The notes beneath the pieces were generated by a model that saw only the letters and a program-made list of their open reading frames with translations, made no database searches and had not been told where the DNA came from. Shown piece by piece: positions 9,401-19,500 of a stretch of 38,303 nucleotides of DNA; position 1 is the first letter of the stretch, and every line of letters starts with the position of its first letter. The translations under genes were made by a program, and so were the position numbers. Source of the DNA: a virus; IMG/VR virus record IMGVR_UViG_3300030380_005852, positions 1-38,303 of that record. The stretch is one strand, 5' to 3'.

Positions 9401-9938
9401 GCGCCAGCTAAACGAATCAACAGACCCTATTATAAGCAAATATATTTACAATGCTGTTTTAAAAAGCACAGCAACTGGTGATTCTGTCGTTTATATACAA
9501 GCAACTGCTAGATATGCTGGTAAGTATGGTGACTTTACAAGTATTGACATGATAGATCAAAATGGTAACAGGATTTGTAGAGAATCAACCTCAGCAGATA
9601 TTGTAGCCACTGGATGTGAAAGTATCATATTTGACTCAGGACAAAGCCGAACTAATAATCCAACATATAATACAGTTAAGTTTTTAAATGATGGGAAGGT
9701 GCTACCTCGATATACTTGGGCTATGTTTGTCTACGATAAATGTAAAATAGCTGGAAAGAAAAATCCCAAGTGGAGAATTAAAGAAACTACAGGTAAAACC
9801 GGCATAGATATATATTTTGAAAGTAAACATTTGACATATATGTTTAAGGAAAAAGGTAAATATGAAATATCTTTAGAACTAGAAGATTCTAATGGAAATA
9901 AATACTCAACTACCAGAAACATGGTTGTAATTAAATAA
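6432..9938 (+). CDS. Very large baseplate/tail structural protein (gp7 position)
   Basis: The product is 1168 residues, without signal peptide or membrane segment. The region at about 290-480 is helical and charged (INRKRREIIMEGHNIYPF, then KLFGLKRKLEKDFLPLNARIK) and looks like a packing core. Residues about 758-840 and the last about 100 resemble Ig/PKD-type beta-sandwiches (the latter ending GKYEISLELEDSNGNKYSTT). Tyr, Trp and Asp are frequent near 840-960. By order (gp25, gp6, small protein, giant protein) it fills the place of T4 gp7, a 1032-residue wedge protein, but I see no sequence signature that proves homology. It overlaps the upstream gene by one base. Confidence 0.6.
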   Translation: MGLWSKLQFFDKNGKNLNFKYDQTNDKWTGDIYMSEVSINLFETAQLFIVQEFVNASTNTFEFGYPHTTAESIPNTDQSGPWAVYGTDESVFSNGTGYYYPLYTNEQDAIDANDGPPMGGLPNGLAHVHRFTQYPGIDFYMPNSAMNHGASTNGGFSVYGGEGWNVDWKDTDPTQIFLFSFDKTFQSGTQSALLREPDGPPLEEHDEIFYKLDYDANQVQLTNDFLETSIITSAALEINVAFSSSTGNTYRRTLVITDTVTNTVLAEITFYGESVEEDERLKVITQNLGYNIIDTDSTIFRNTDINEILPNFEEINRKRREIIMEGHNIYPFIGSYKGLVNALKYFGYDNMSIREYWKNIDKASPKYGKYIQTTPVVLDMKTSDFNDQSITLPNKKFRKTSLFSLVYKLNDIKPGEFTDEDLPITEETSEFTTEEVIIKLFGLKRKLEKDFLPLNARIKDIIGEADFFGLNEVTNSISRNLTNSITAGVNVDFKITPDGCGNIKDLRDLLKLAPPCTKVDNAIIGQTFICPIPGYPGQNLVLGPYDTGEEIEATLFGPDLNSVLGEPVDGNDFTISDIADFYLAYFSRYAPNINTLDHIPGRSSNRLPDKPDIEIGYPVVLTNDSFNSLTYDDINSTYNELGSGVIYRFEFIPENVSVNDVFIITDPITGTDVRYTAVLGDNSSDVVDGLFDAVQVEIDARNRPWFLYEISKETNDNGIALVISGSDSNRLVPSVILDSSLNSATLTKNQLPGNLLYTWDNILRGNFIEMEWTVFKDADADSGSFFYTIRGSIDELDSIPVILPGLGKYNVELKLFDLYNNISSTIKSDFICVEPLEVEFSGWYQARQLEYKWQDSKYTWGDYGAFWDLPIPPKVLVNDETPALYDSLDSVNAILNTFGINATPSFQMMNFQSNGKVSFAGPYYWDNMDTGSWNDTYHLWWDMTRVTGDTPAYFEFDQVEPGSFLQIIDVNNEVGTHFFPTSTSTLLEAKRQLNESTDPIISKYIYNAVLKSTATGDSVVYIQATARYAGKYGDFTSIDMIDQNGNRICRESTSADIVATGCESIIFDSGQSRTNNPTYNTVKFLNDGKVLPRYTWAMFVYDKCKIAGKKNPKWRIKETTGKTGIDIYFESKHLTYMFKEKGKYEISLELEDSNGNKYSTTRNMVVIK

Positions 9939-9964
9939 ATAAACAATAATAAAATAATAAAAAC

Positions 9965-10618
9965 ATGGCAATTAGCGTTACGGAAATCCTCGGAACAGAT
10001 TCAATATCAGGCTCTAGATTAGTTATTAACGATAACTTTAACATTCTAGCAGCTGAAATAAACTCAATTGAAAATTACATAAACCCAAGTGCTGGTACTA
10101 TTACCAACCTAAACGATCTTAGAACAGAGGCATTGCGCGTAGGCTTAAGCACTGTCCTGCTTGATATAAATGCTAGTACCTTTGATATACTAACTGACGT
10201 TGATATTAACAATGGTGATCTTACTCTAACAGGCGGTGGATTGGTAAGAAATGACATTGACCCACAGGTCTTAAACGATACATTTGCTGGAGCATCACTA
10301 ACGATTAATGTTGGAACGAGCACTGCAGTTCCTCCTTACACAATCGAAAGAGTAGGAAATGCAGATACTGGATCACTTAATATCTTGCTTAACGATGGTG
10401 CAATTGGACAAGAGATTTTCTTTGTTTATTCTGAGGCAAACACAGGTGCTGTTGAAATTACAGGTGCTGTAAACGCATTAGTCCTACCTGGGGCTGGATC
10501 TACTCCGACATTGACACTAAGCGAAAAGGGTGACAGCGTTCATCTTTTGTGTATTGATGATGGAACAGGAAATGGTGACTGGTATCTCGTCGGAGGTAAC
10601 GGTTACGTAATATCATAA
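9965..10618 (+). CDS. Short fibre-like virion protein with shared attachment motif
   Basis: The 217-residue protein starts MAISVTEILGTDSISGSR and contains INDNFNIL. This matches the start of the collagen-like fibre at 21238 (MAITIRELLASDTISQAT...INFNFDQLL), so both probably use the same N-terminal docking segment. Residues 40-100 are repetitive and beta-prone (DINNGDLTLTGGG). The rest is a beta-rich domain ending GDWYLVGGNGYVIS. This is typical of short tail fibres or baseplate decorations. The leader is A/T only (AATAATAAAAAC). No enzymatic motif is seen. Confidence 0.55.
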   Translation: MAISVTEILGTDSISGSRLVINDNFNILAAEINSIENYINPSAGTITNLNDLRTEALRVGLSTVLLDINASTFDILTDVDINNGDLTLTGGGLVRNDIDPQVLNDTFAGASLTINVGTSTAVPPYTIERVGNADTGSLNILLNDGAIGQEIFFVYSEANTGAVEITGAVNALVLPGAGSTPTLTLSEKGDSVHLLCIDDGTGNGDWYLVGGNGYVIS

Positions 10619-10634
10619 AAATTAAAAAGTATAA

Positions 10635-12746
10635 ATGGCAACAACGCCTCTAATTAAAACACCTCAAGCGCAGGGTGGGACATTCTATACATTTTCATCC
10701 GCTGCAAGGGACTTGTCTAGAACGCTTAACAACGATAATTTACGTTTGGTGTTTTCTAAATTTGTTCTTTTGAACTTGCCTGATTTTGATAGACTCAATT
10801 TTAATAGTTTTAGCAGTAAGCAAAACTTTATGCAATTTGATACTATTGATGGCATGATCAATAATGGAGGTCTTAAAGCAGATCCAAATGTAAACTTTAC
10901 AGAAAGTTTTCAAAACTATGCTTTAAATATAGAGGAGCTAATTATTAGCGACACTAATTACGACAATACAACAAATAAATCAGTTTCTGAGCGTGTATTT
11001 TTTAAATGGCTTAAGGAGACAGGAGCTATTCGCTTTCGTAATGCCACATCTCTTGAGCAATCCGGTACGGCTACAGGACAACTATTCACTGAAGAAGATG
11101 AAATAACTACTGGTACTCAGCAGTACAGAAGAGTTGTAAAATATATCGGGGACATTGATGTTGTTAACAACGTTGAACTAGCTGGAGAATCATATACTGA
11201 GGTTTATATAAATGTGCCCACTGAAGTTGGGGGTACACCAACTATACTATTCGAATCTTTGAGTGATGAAAATTACTCTGCCAATCTAAAGATTCAGGGT
11301 AGCAGTGAATTCATAGCAGGTAGAAACGCCTCATCGTCACATCCACAGGGACTGTCTATGAATGCTTTCTATGATTATGATGAAGCATTACAAGGACCAG
11401 GTCCAGCAGGATATACTGATCCGAATGCAAATTGGATGAACGAACAAACTCCTCCAACTGTAACTGATGCATACTTCACTGAGCCTTTTGCCTTAAATGA
11501 CCCGACAACTGTTGAAATAAGAAAATATCCTGCAGACTATGGAAGCCCAGCTGGATTCACTGGTGTTGCTTATCTCAGATCTAGATTAGATGGTATTTCT
11601 GTTGACTTCAAAAGTAATGACTATCAGCAGATCACAAGTGATCCAACAATTAGTACAATATCTCAATTTAATGGTACAGATCTATCTAGCAACTTTGAGT
11701 TTAATTCTGTGCTAGTCTATTATGATATGGTCGATGTAAATGATTCGTCAAACAATACGACTAACCTATATGGACTTTTACTGCTAGATAATATCACTCC
11801 CACAACAGATGGTGGTTTCATCGAAAGATCTCCAAAATTTAAACCTAACGCAGCTACTGGCCAGAATGGTAATTCATTTGGATTCAAGCTAAACCTTAGG
11901 TTTGATGCCGCTCCAGGGACATCTGGCGTTGACACGATCATAAATGATTACAATACGTTCTCAATGCAACTGTTTAGTGAAGCCACTGCACAATTGCAAG
12001 AATCTGCTAGAATATTCCAAGACCAACAAGTTACATTAAATGGGTTGGAAACTAGGGTCACTGGATTAGAGAACACCCTTGATGGTATTTCAGATGCAAC
12101 TTCGCTGCAATCACAGATCAATAGTTTGCAAAACCAGTTTAACCAAACTGGCATAGCTTTACAAAATAGTAGCACACTGCTTGATCTGATTGCTAAAAAT
12201 GCTGATGAGATTCAAAATCTTGCAAACGGAACTGTTTCTACAACATTACAATATAATACATCAGTTCTAAGACAGGGTTCAGGTATAACATTAGATAAAA
12301 CAGTTCCTAACCAAATTACGTTTAGCTCTAATGTACAACAATATAAATTTATGTCCCCTGTTGACGAAAATGGCACTGAAATAACTGCAAGTGCTCCTTT
12401 AAATATAAATGTTGCAATACCAAAGGTATTTGTAGAGTTGGCCACATATACTAATATGTTAAGATTGCCTGTTGAAAATACTGCAGGTGGTGATCTTTTA
12501 ATTTATATTGACGACCTAGCAACACAGTTTAAAACTGGTCAGGTTGTAAGATTAGTATTCACAACTGATCTAGACACATCTAGAAATATAAGAGTATTTA
12601 CTGATTCATCTAACAGATTAGGAACTGGTGTTTACGGTAAGGAGATTGCTAATATAACAAGTAGTGATTTAAGCACAAGACCCATAATTGAATTTATTTG
12701 TCTAGAACAAGGAGTGCTTAATTTCACCTTTGACATTATTAAATAA
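10635..12746 (+). CDS. Large virion structural protein with coiled coil
   Basis: The product is 703 residues. The first about 430 are beta-rich and Asn/Thr/Asp-rich, without a recognised domain. Residues about 441-532 form a probable coiled coil with heptad-like Leu/Ile spacing (VTLNGLETRVTGLENTL, LQSQINSLQNQFNQTG), suggesting trimerisation as in fibres. The final about 150 residues are a beta-rich domain ending FICLEQGVLNFTFDIIK. Order within the tail block suggests a fibre or peripheral baseplate component. I cannot link it to a named T4 gene. Confidence 0.55.
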   Translation: MATTPLIKTPQAQGGTFYTFSSAARDLSRTLNNDNLRLVFSKFVLLNLPDFDRLNFNSFSSKQNFMQFDTIDGMINNGGLKADPNVNFTESFQNYALNIEELIISDTNYDNTTNKSVSERVFFKWLKETGAIRFRNATSLEQSGTATGQLFTEEDEITTGTQQYRRVVKYIGDIDVVNNVELAGESYTEVYINVPTEVGGTPTILFESLSDENYSANLKIQGSSEFIAGRNASSSHPQGLSMNAFYDYDEALQGPGPAGYTDPNANWMNEQTPPTVTDAYFTEPFALNDPTTVEIRKYPADYGSPAGFTGVAYLRSRLDGISVDFKSNDYQQITSDPTISTISQFNGTDLSSNFEFNSVLVYYDMVDVNDSSNNTTNLYGLLLLDNITPTTDGGFIERSPKFKPNAATGQNGNSFGFKLNLRFDAAPGTSGVDTIINDYNTFSMQLFSEATAQLQESARIFQDQQVTLNGLETRVTGLENTLDGISDATSLQSQINSLQNQFNQTGIALQNSSTLLDLIAKNADEIQNLANGTVSTTLQYNTSVLRQGSGITLDKTVPNQITFSSNVQQYKFMSPVDENGTEITASAPLNINVAIPKVFVELATYTNMLRLPVENTAGGDLLIYIDDLATQFKTGQVVRLVFTTDLDTSRNIRVFTDSSNRLGTGVYGKEIANITSSDLSTRPIIEFICLEQGVLNFTFDIIK

Positions 12747-12762
12747 ATAAGTAAAGAAAAGG

Positions 12763-15700
12763 ATGGCAGAACAAAATTCATTATCAACTCTCTTACCTGA
12801 ACTACTTAGACTTTTTAATAACTCTTTGCAGAGTTTCGAGAAGGTTAACCAGGCTATTACATCAAATAGAGAGTCTGTCACTATTGATTTACAAAACCAA
12901 GATGGTAGAATACAAAAGGTAACTATACCAAGCTTTGGCTTTTTGAAAAACTCAATCGAAAGGCTTGATTCTAACATTGATACAATAACAAATTTAACAG
13001 GAGCAGGAAGTTCGCTGAGACTACCTGATGGTACTTTTAGAAAGCTAGCACTTTCAAAGCTTCCAACAGAAGCACAAGATTTAACTAGCATAAACTCAGT
13101 TAACCAGTTTGAATTTAAATCTAATTTCTTTTTTGAGAGTCTTATAAACCCTCTTTTATTTGTAACATTTGATATAACTGGACAGGCTCCTATCGATACA
13201 GAAAGAGCTGTTGTTAAACGATATATTTTAGACACAAACACTCAAGCAAAGATTAACTTCTTTGATGAAACTTACAAAGGTAAGTCCGATGTCGACTATA
13301 ACGAATTTCTTGAAGAACTTGTAACTAGAAACATCTCTTATATTTTAGATGAGGATGTTATTGATTTGCCACCTAGAGATAAAAGATTCTTTGGTAAGTT
13401 TAGTGTTATTAGAATCAATGAAGTTGATGTAACAGAAGAAATCAACGGTGTATCTATTACAACAACTAAAAAGCTATATAAGCTAAATAAATTATCTTAT
13501 TCAAGCGTAGATGCTGATTTCCAAGATACAGTACAACTTAAGGTTGGTGACAGCCTAGAAGTTGTGTCAAATCCTGTTGATACTAGATACACTGTATCTC
13601 AGGTTGATTCAACAACCAATTCAGTAGTGCTAGAGCTAGTTGAAGGATCTAAGGCTATTAGTATTGGATCTGATGTTCTGAAAATATCTTCAGCCGCCGA
13701 CGAAACATTGAGTGTAGAAGTTGCAGTTGGATTTGATGAAAGGTCGGTTGTGTTCTTAAAGCCAATTGATCCTGATTCAAAAATACCAGCAACTAACTGG
13801 TCACCAGGTTCTGCATTCTACACTAACGATCTTACTACATTCAATATCGATGGCACTGAGCAGACATTAGCTGAATTTTATCAGAGCCAGGCAGTTGACT
13901 TCGGTAAATTTTTATTATCTTTTGCTAATGATAAAATACCAACATCAGGCGAAGGGCTAAAACCTAATGCACCAACTTTAGATTCAACTAACTTTGAAGT
14001 AAAACTGATAAATGGCCAGATTACAGACTCTGCAACATCTGTGCAAATAGTTGATCTAAATAATCAGAAAAATACACTTTCTGCAGAGTTACGGCAATTA
14101 GACCAGGCTATAGATCAAAAGCGTACTCGAATACAAACCACAGCATATGCAACTGAAGTCGAACGTGATGCTGATAAGAGTGAGCTTAGAGGACTCATCA
14201 CAGAGAGGTCATCTAAAAGTGACCTGTTTGCATCAGTTGTTACAGAAATACTTTCATTTGCAGAAGATAACTCAATAGAAAGCGCAGCGCCTAAATTCAG
14301 AGTACGAGGATTTTGGCAAATGCCTACCGAAAGAACTGCGCCTGAGACTGGAGTACAAGAAATTGTTAAATTTCAAATTAGATATCGTTATCTTTCAGCA
14401 GACGGCGCAGCAAATCCTGTTGATCAAATTACCTTCACAGATGGAGATAGTACAAGCCAGGGCGCATTTTCTAACTATGTATTAGTAGATAGTGTAATTA
14501 GGCCTAGAACATTAGACTCACTAACTGGCAAATACGAATGGGCAAATATCGATAACGAGAATGCAGAGGAAATAAACATTAACCAGCTCGATATTCCTAT
14601 TAGAAAGGGTGAGATTGTAGAAATATCAGTTAGATCGGTGTCAGAAGCCGGTTGGCCGAGCAATCCTTTAATAAGCGATTATTCTGAGCCTATAAGAGTG
14701 GAATTCCCAGCAGACCTGAGTTCAGATAACGCCGTCGTTCAAATTTTAGAACAAAATAGAGAGGACCAAGCCAGAATAGCATTAGAAGAAGACTTAGAAA
14801 CTAAAGGGATTGATGAGCACTTAAGCAGTTCATTCACAGCAAATGAAAATTATTTTGCACACACTTCTAACGTTATCGCGTCTGGATTTTTATCTTCTGA
14901 GCAGACACCTATAGATCTATTCTCTAAACTAACAGAATTCCAAAATAGTATCAACCAATTTGCTGAAATACTAAACCAAGGAATTGGTGAGCTTAAAATA
15001 CAACTTGTCGATGAATCTGGTACTACAATTCCTATTGCTCGAGACACTGTAAATAGAGTTTTTGCAGGATTTTATTCAGATGAGGTTGCAAACCTTGATG
15101 ATCCAAAGGGTGCTATTGTAAATAAGACATTCTTTATCAACATATCGAATGCTGTACAAACTCCATTGCAACTTATAGCTAGAATTGCCGGGTCTAGGCT
15201 TAAGATGGCTTTCCAGTCTGAAAACCCAGGATTTACTTTAGCAGAAGCACAGAATGGAACTGTAGTACTTCCTGCTGTTTACCCATATCTAGATAATGCA
15301 GCTGCACAACAAAGCGATTCTAGACCTACTTATGATTCTGCTGACATAGATTATAACAGACAAAGAAAGTATGATCTTACGCCAATCGTATTGACCAATC
15401 CAACAGTTGACGCAAATAACCAATTTGGTCAAATCAAATCATTGGCTCCGTACCAATCAGATCAAAATAAAAATCAGTTCATTTATTCAAGGTTTAAAGA
15501 TGTCTCCTCTGAAGATTCATTCTACAGTTACATAAACCCTGATGATAGGTTTGTAATTAACTTGGACACTGCTGAAAACTTTTATGCTAGAACTACGCAA
15601 TCGACTGGTGGAACTGATTTTTATTGGGGCGGTGGATTTGACGCTAGCGGAGCCCCCACAGTGGCTAATAACTTCTTTGGATCTAACGATAATACTATTG

Positions 15701-16548
15701 ATGTACATGTTGATCATCCATTAGTTGCTAGTTATGCCGCATTTAAGGCAGAGTACGAAAGAATCACTGGTGATACAACTACACTGCCTGCTACTATACC
15801 ACAGCCTCAAGTAGGTCCTCCTGCAACTGTAGGTGGTATAGATTGTGCCAGCAATGGAACAGCGGCTGTTGTTTTTAGACATTCTAAGTTTGCCCCATTA
15901 CAGTCGGACCAAACAAAAGGAAAACAACAAAATATCTTTTTACACGAAGATGTTGTTGACTTCCCTACATCTGCAACAGCTGGATTTAACTTTCCATCAT
16001 CTCTAACATCTCCTGCTGGAGCCCAAACGTTTGAATCTAGTCCATCGCTTGCGATAATCGATAGCGGTGCAGATTACTCTAGAAATGTAAAAACTAGTTT
16101 TGATACATTTGATCAATACCTATTAGGTAAACAATCTTGTGGATCATATTTGTTTATAAGCTCAGATGATCATGAAAATATACAGGTTTCAGGAGACGCA
16201 ACTACTTCTAAAAAGACAGTGGAGTTTGGCAGCCAAAATTCACTAAATGTTCCATTGGTTTTCCAATATAGAATGACTGACTATAGTGGAGTTGGAACTG
16301 GAGGTTCTGGTAATATCGCAGGTGATAGCACCGGTGCAACTACAAACCTGACTTATGCTAAGAAAATAGGATTTGATGTTTATCCTTCATTGAATGATGT
16401 ATATCAGTTTGATATCGAGGTTTTTGCTAAGTTCAGATCTGATAACCTAAACACTGATAGCTTCCCATCTGCTACTATTAATAATAGTTTAAATGATCTT
16501 GGTTCTACACTAAACTCTTTAGGTGCGGGGTCTTTAAATGATGGTTAA
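12763..16548 (+). CDS. Giant virion protein with coiled coil and FnIII-like domain
   Basis: The product is 1261 residues. A helical N-terminus (LSTLLPELLRLFNNSLQSFEK) is followed by beta-rich sequence. A coiled coil at about 430-500 contains QKNTLSAELRQLDQAIDQK. A fibronectin-type-III-like domain follows at about 513-650, from the GFWQMP strand through IVKFQIRYRYLS to EIVEISVRSVSEAGWPS. The last about 600 residues are Asn/Thr/Ser/Asp-rich without known motifs. FnIII-like domains are common in tail tips and fibres and often bind carbohydrate or other proteins. A baseplate-peripheral or host-contact role is inferred from this and from context. The start has a weak AAAAGG directly before ATG, otherwise no Shine-Dalgarno. 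Confidence 0.55.
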   Translation: MAEQNSLSTLLPELLRLFNNSLQSFEKVNQAITSNRESVTIDLQNQDGRIQKVTIPSFGFLKNSIERLDSNIDTITNLTGAGSSLRLPDGTFRKLALSKLPTEAQDLTSINSVNQFEFKSNFFFESLINPLLFVTFDITGQAPIDTERAVVKRYILDTNTQAKINFFDETYKGKSDVDYNEFLEELVTRNISYILDEDVIDLPPRDKRFFGKFSVIRINEVDVTEEINGVSITTTKKLYKLNKLSYSSVDADFQDTVQLKVGDSLEVVSNPVDTRYTVSQVDSTTNSVVLELVEGSKAISIGSDVLKISSAADETLSVEVAVGFDERSVVFLKPIDPDSKIPATNWSPGSAFYTNDLTTFNIDGTEQTLAEFYQSQAVDFGKFLLSFANDKIPTSGEGLKPNAPTLDSTNFEVKLINGQITDSATSVQIVDLNNQKNTLSAELRQLDQAIDQKRTRIQTTAYATEVERDADKSELRGLITERSSKSDLFASVVTEILSFAEDNSIESAAPKFRVRGFWQMPTERTAPETGVQEIVKFQIRYRYLSADGAANPVDQITFTDGDSTSQGAFSNYVLVDSVIRPRTLDSLTGKYEWANIDNENAEEININQLDIPIRKGEIVEISVRSVSEAGWPSNPLISDYSEPIRVEFPADLSSDNAVVQILEQNREDQARIALEEDLETKGIDEHLSSSFTANENYFAHTSNVIASGFLSSEQTPIDLFSKLTEFQNSINQFAEILNQGIGELKIQLVDESGTTIPIARDTVNRVFAGFYSDEVANLDDPKGAIVNKTFFINISNAVQTPLQLIARIAGSRLKMAFQSENPGFTLAEAQNGTVVLPAVYPYLDNAAAQQSDSRPTYDSADIDYNRQRKYDLTPIVLTNPTVDANNQFGQIKSLAPYQSDQNKNQFIYSRFKDVSSEDSFYSYINPDDRFVINLDTAENFYARTTQSTGGTDFYWGGGFDASGAPTVANNFFGSNDNTIDVHVDHPLVASYAAFKAEYERITGDTTTLPATIPQPQVGPPATVGGIDCASNGTAAVVFRHSKFAPLQSDQTKGKQQNIFLHEDVVDFPTSATAGFNFPSSLTSPAGAQTFESSPSLAIIDSGADYSRNVKTSFDTFDQYLLGKQSCGSYLFISSDDHENIQVSGDATTSKKTVEFGSQNSLNVPLVFQYRMTDYSGVGTGGSGNIAGDSTGATTNLTYAKKIGFDVYPSLNDVYQFDIEVFAKFRSDNLNTDSFPSATINNSLNDLGSTLNSLGAGSLNDG

Positions 16549-16588
16549 ACTCAGTAGCACTGTCGATAAATAAAAAAAATGTGCTTAC

Positions 16589-19500
16589 ATGGCGGTGCGT
16601 CTTCTAGATAAGACATCTTATAATATACTAAGGACAAATCCTAAGTTAACAACTAATATCAAGATTGTTACTGATCAGGAAAATGTATACTTAGAATCTT
16701 TTGATGCTAATGAACAACTTAGCAAAAAGCGGTTTAAGTCATTCAAGGTTGATCCAGACCTTTCGACCTACGACAAGGATTTATATAGATTTTATGCAGA
16801 TGGAGCGTTTCCATCAAATTTAGCATACCAAGTAAAAACCATTTTTTCTAGAACTTCAGTACTAGCTAATTACGGAGAACAATACGAGATGTTTTATGCA
16901 TCTGGAACAAGATCTATAGGGTCTGAAGTTTACACCCAGGATTTGGGAATGTTAGCTCCTCTTTGGCTAGATGAGCAAATACCAGATTATTTCGTCATAT
17001 TTAGACTAGACGACCCGGCTGCTGTCAATAATCTAGATGCAGCAAATGCACTAGATGGCAAAGACGATGCACAAACTTCAGAAGATTTTACTAAAAATGT
17101 TTTAGAGAATTGCACAGCCATAAAAACATTTGATCTAACAGTAAATTCACCAATTGGCAGGTATATTAGGAATTACAGATTTCAGAATGGTTTTCCAGAG
17201 GCTCCACTTACAGTATCATGGAGAAAGGATGAGCCGATATTGTGGAATGGGATATCTCTTAAGAATGGAGGTTTTACAAGCGCCGGTGAATTTTCATACC
17301 AAGATTTGGTGACCAAAGACTCTACAATACTAGAGGAAGAGTTTTTTTACACTAAAGGATTTGAGAGAAATAAGGTTGTGTGCGCAAACCTGCTAAACCT
17401 AGAGTTCTTATTCTCAGATGACAATGCAGAAGATTATAGTTTAAACAGATATTTCGGGCTATATGTAAACAGTGAAGAGGAGGGATCTTTTGAATTAGAT
17501 GGTGAAGCCTTCTATAAAGGAACAGAATCATTACAAACACCTAAGATCAAATCTGTAAACGAGGTATCAGACAAATTAAATACAAAACTAGATCTACAAA
17601 ACCCTAATGGCATTCTTTTATATGTAGATCCCACAAGTGTAACAACCACAACAGGACTACCTACTAAAGACAGAGTTGACAGTGTAGATTCTATTTTCTA
17701 TGTCAAGGACAAAGCGCATAACTTTCATACGATAAAAAAGGGATCTCTATACAAAAAGAATACTCTTAGGCTATTTGATAAAAAAGTAGATATCTCGCAG
17801 TTTACTGGCTATAAGATACCTGATACCTTTGCGGCTGCAAAACTTTTAAAAAACGAAGGAAAGTCTATATTTGAATTTTCTATTGATGGGGATATACCAA
17901 TTGGATTGACAATAAAGTTCTTTGATGGAACTGATTTTGTTGGACAGGTATCTGCAGATGATTCAAAAACTAATGGTCCTGGAACTAATTTTGAAAATTT
18001 ATTTAATCCTGATGGAGAACTTGCTGATAAGGCAAGGGCTATCGTTAAGGCTATAAATCTAGGCATATCTAGAAATGAAAGGTTTTTTGAGGCATCATCT
18101 TCTGGAAATAAGGTTTATGTCAAGATGCTATTTTCAGGTGATAGATTTAATAGACACAAAGCCAGCATAAACTTTGACGCATATCCAGATGCTGATATAT
18201 CTACAATACCAAGTTTAAATGAAGACAATTCCTTTACTGCAAATTTCGTAGGCGGAAATAACTTTGAAAATGCAAGGTTAAGAGTAGAAGCTGGAGATCA
18301 AGATAGATTTACTCCAGGTAATTATGTACAGTCCAAGGGCGGATTTGTTCAAATACAAGACTCAACTGCATATTTAGAGGATCCTATTTTAGATTCTGAT
18401 AAAAACATAATTGGATATACAGGAAATGACAGGTATCGTGTCATAACCCTGAAAGAGCCTGGTGCTAAAGTTTCAACATCAGGACAGGTTGCACTTTATC
18501 AAGATTTTAAACCTACATTTGGTAGGTTCTCGTTCTTTCCAGTAAAAGACTTTGATTTTGACTACTATGCTGAAGAATACAGCGACTTAGGAGAGCTTGA
18601 TTTTGAACAGTTGCATTACAATGAAGAAAAGCCTGGTGTGTTACCTGTTCAATATGAAGGAATATCTACAAATCCTGATATACGAGACTTCTATAATAAT
18701 GGTGGATTTTCAAATCTGTATGGATTATTAGGCGAACCGAGCCCAGATGAAAACCTAGATACTAATATAGATTCAGAATATGATCGCCTCCAAGAAAACT
18801 TTTTAAAGCAGCAAGCTATAGCTTCAAGAATTGCACCATTCATAAATAAGTGGGCTTATTATCAAGATGGCCGAAATGTTAGAAACCAACCTTATAGACT
18901 TTCTTTGAGCTTGGCATTTGGCTTACACGATTTTGCGCCTGGTAAAAGAGAGTTTGGACAAAAGCCAGTGGCATTTTCTCATGAATGGTATTACCTTTCT
19001 AAATTTCCATACTATTTTGGAGACAACGCAATACAAGAATCTTGGAGTTATTTTGATAAAGTACCGACAGATTCTATTGAAATAAACCCACTCCTGAATA
19101 CTGATTACATACCTGGAACCTTTCAGGATATAACACGTAATTATTTTGACGAATACTTTATTGCAGACAAATTTGTTGTTGATAACAAGATTCATATAAT
19201 TGATAGACAGCTAAGATATGGTAGATTTAGAGGTGGAGATGCTAATAATTTTGCAGAAACATTTCTTAGGGGTATTAAGATAACTGCAAAACAAAAAGCA
19301 TCAATAGAAGAGGAAGTAAACTTTAATGCTAATAAAATAGCTTACGTTAGAGATGGTAGTTTTAATGACTACAAGTTTTCGGCTATGATGGCTGTAAATG
19401 TTGCAGATAAAAGCAAGACTCAAATAAAGTTTATAAAAAATGAAAAATGGAAAACCATAGTGATGGTTGTTTTCCTATCATTTAAAGATTTTTGCCTTAA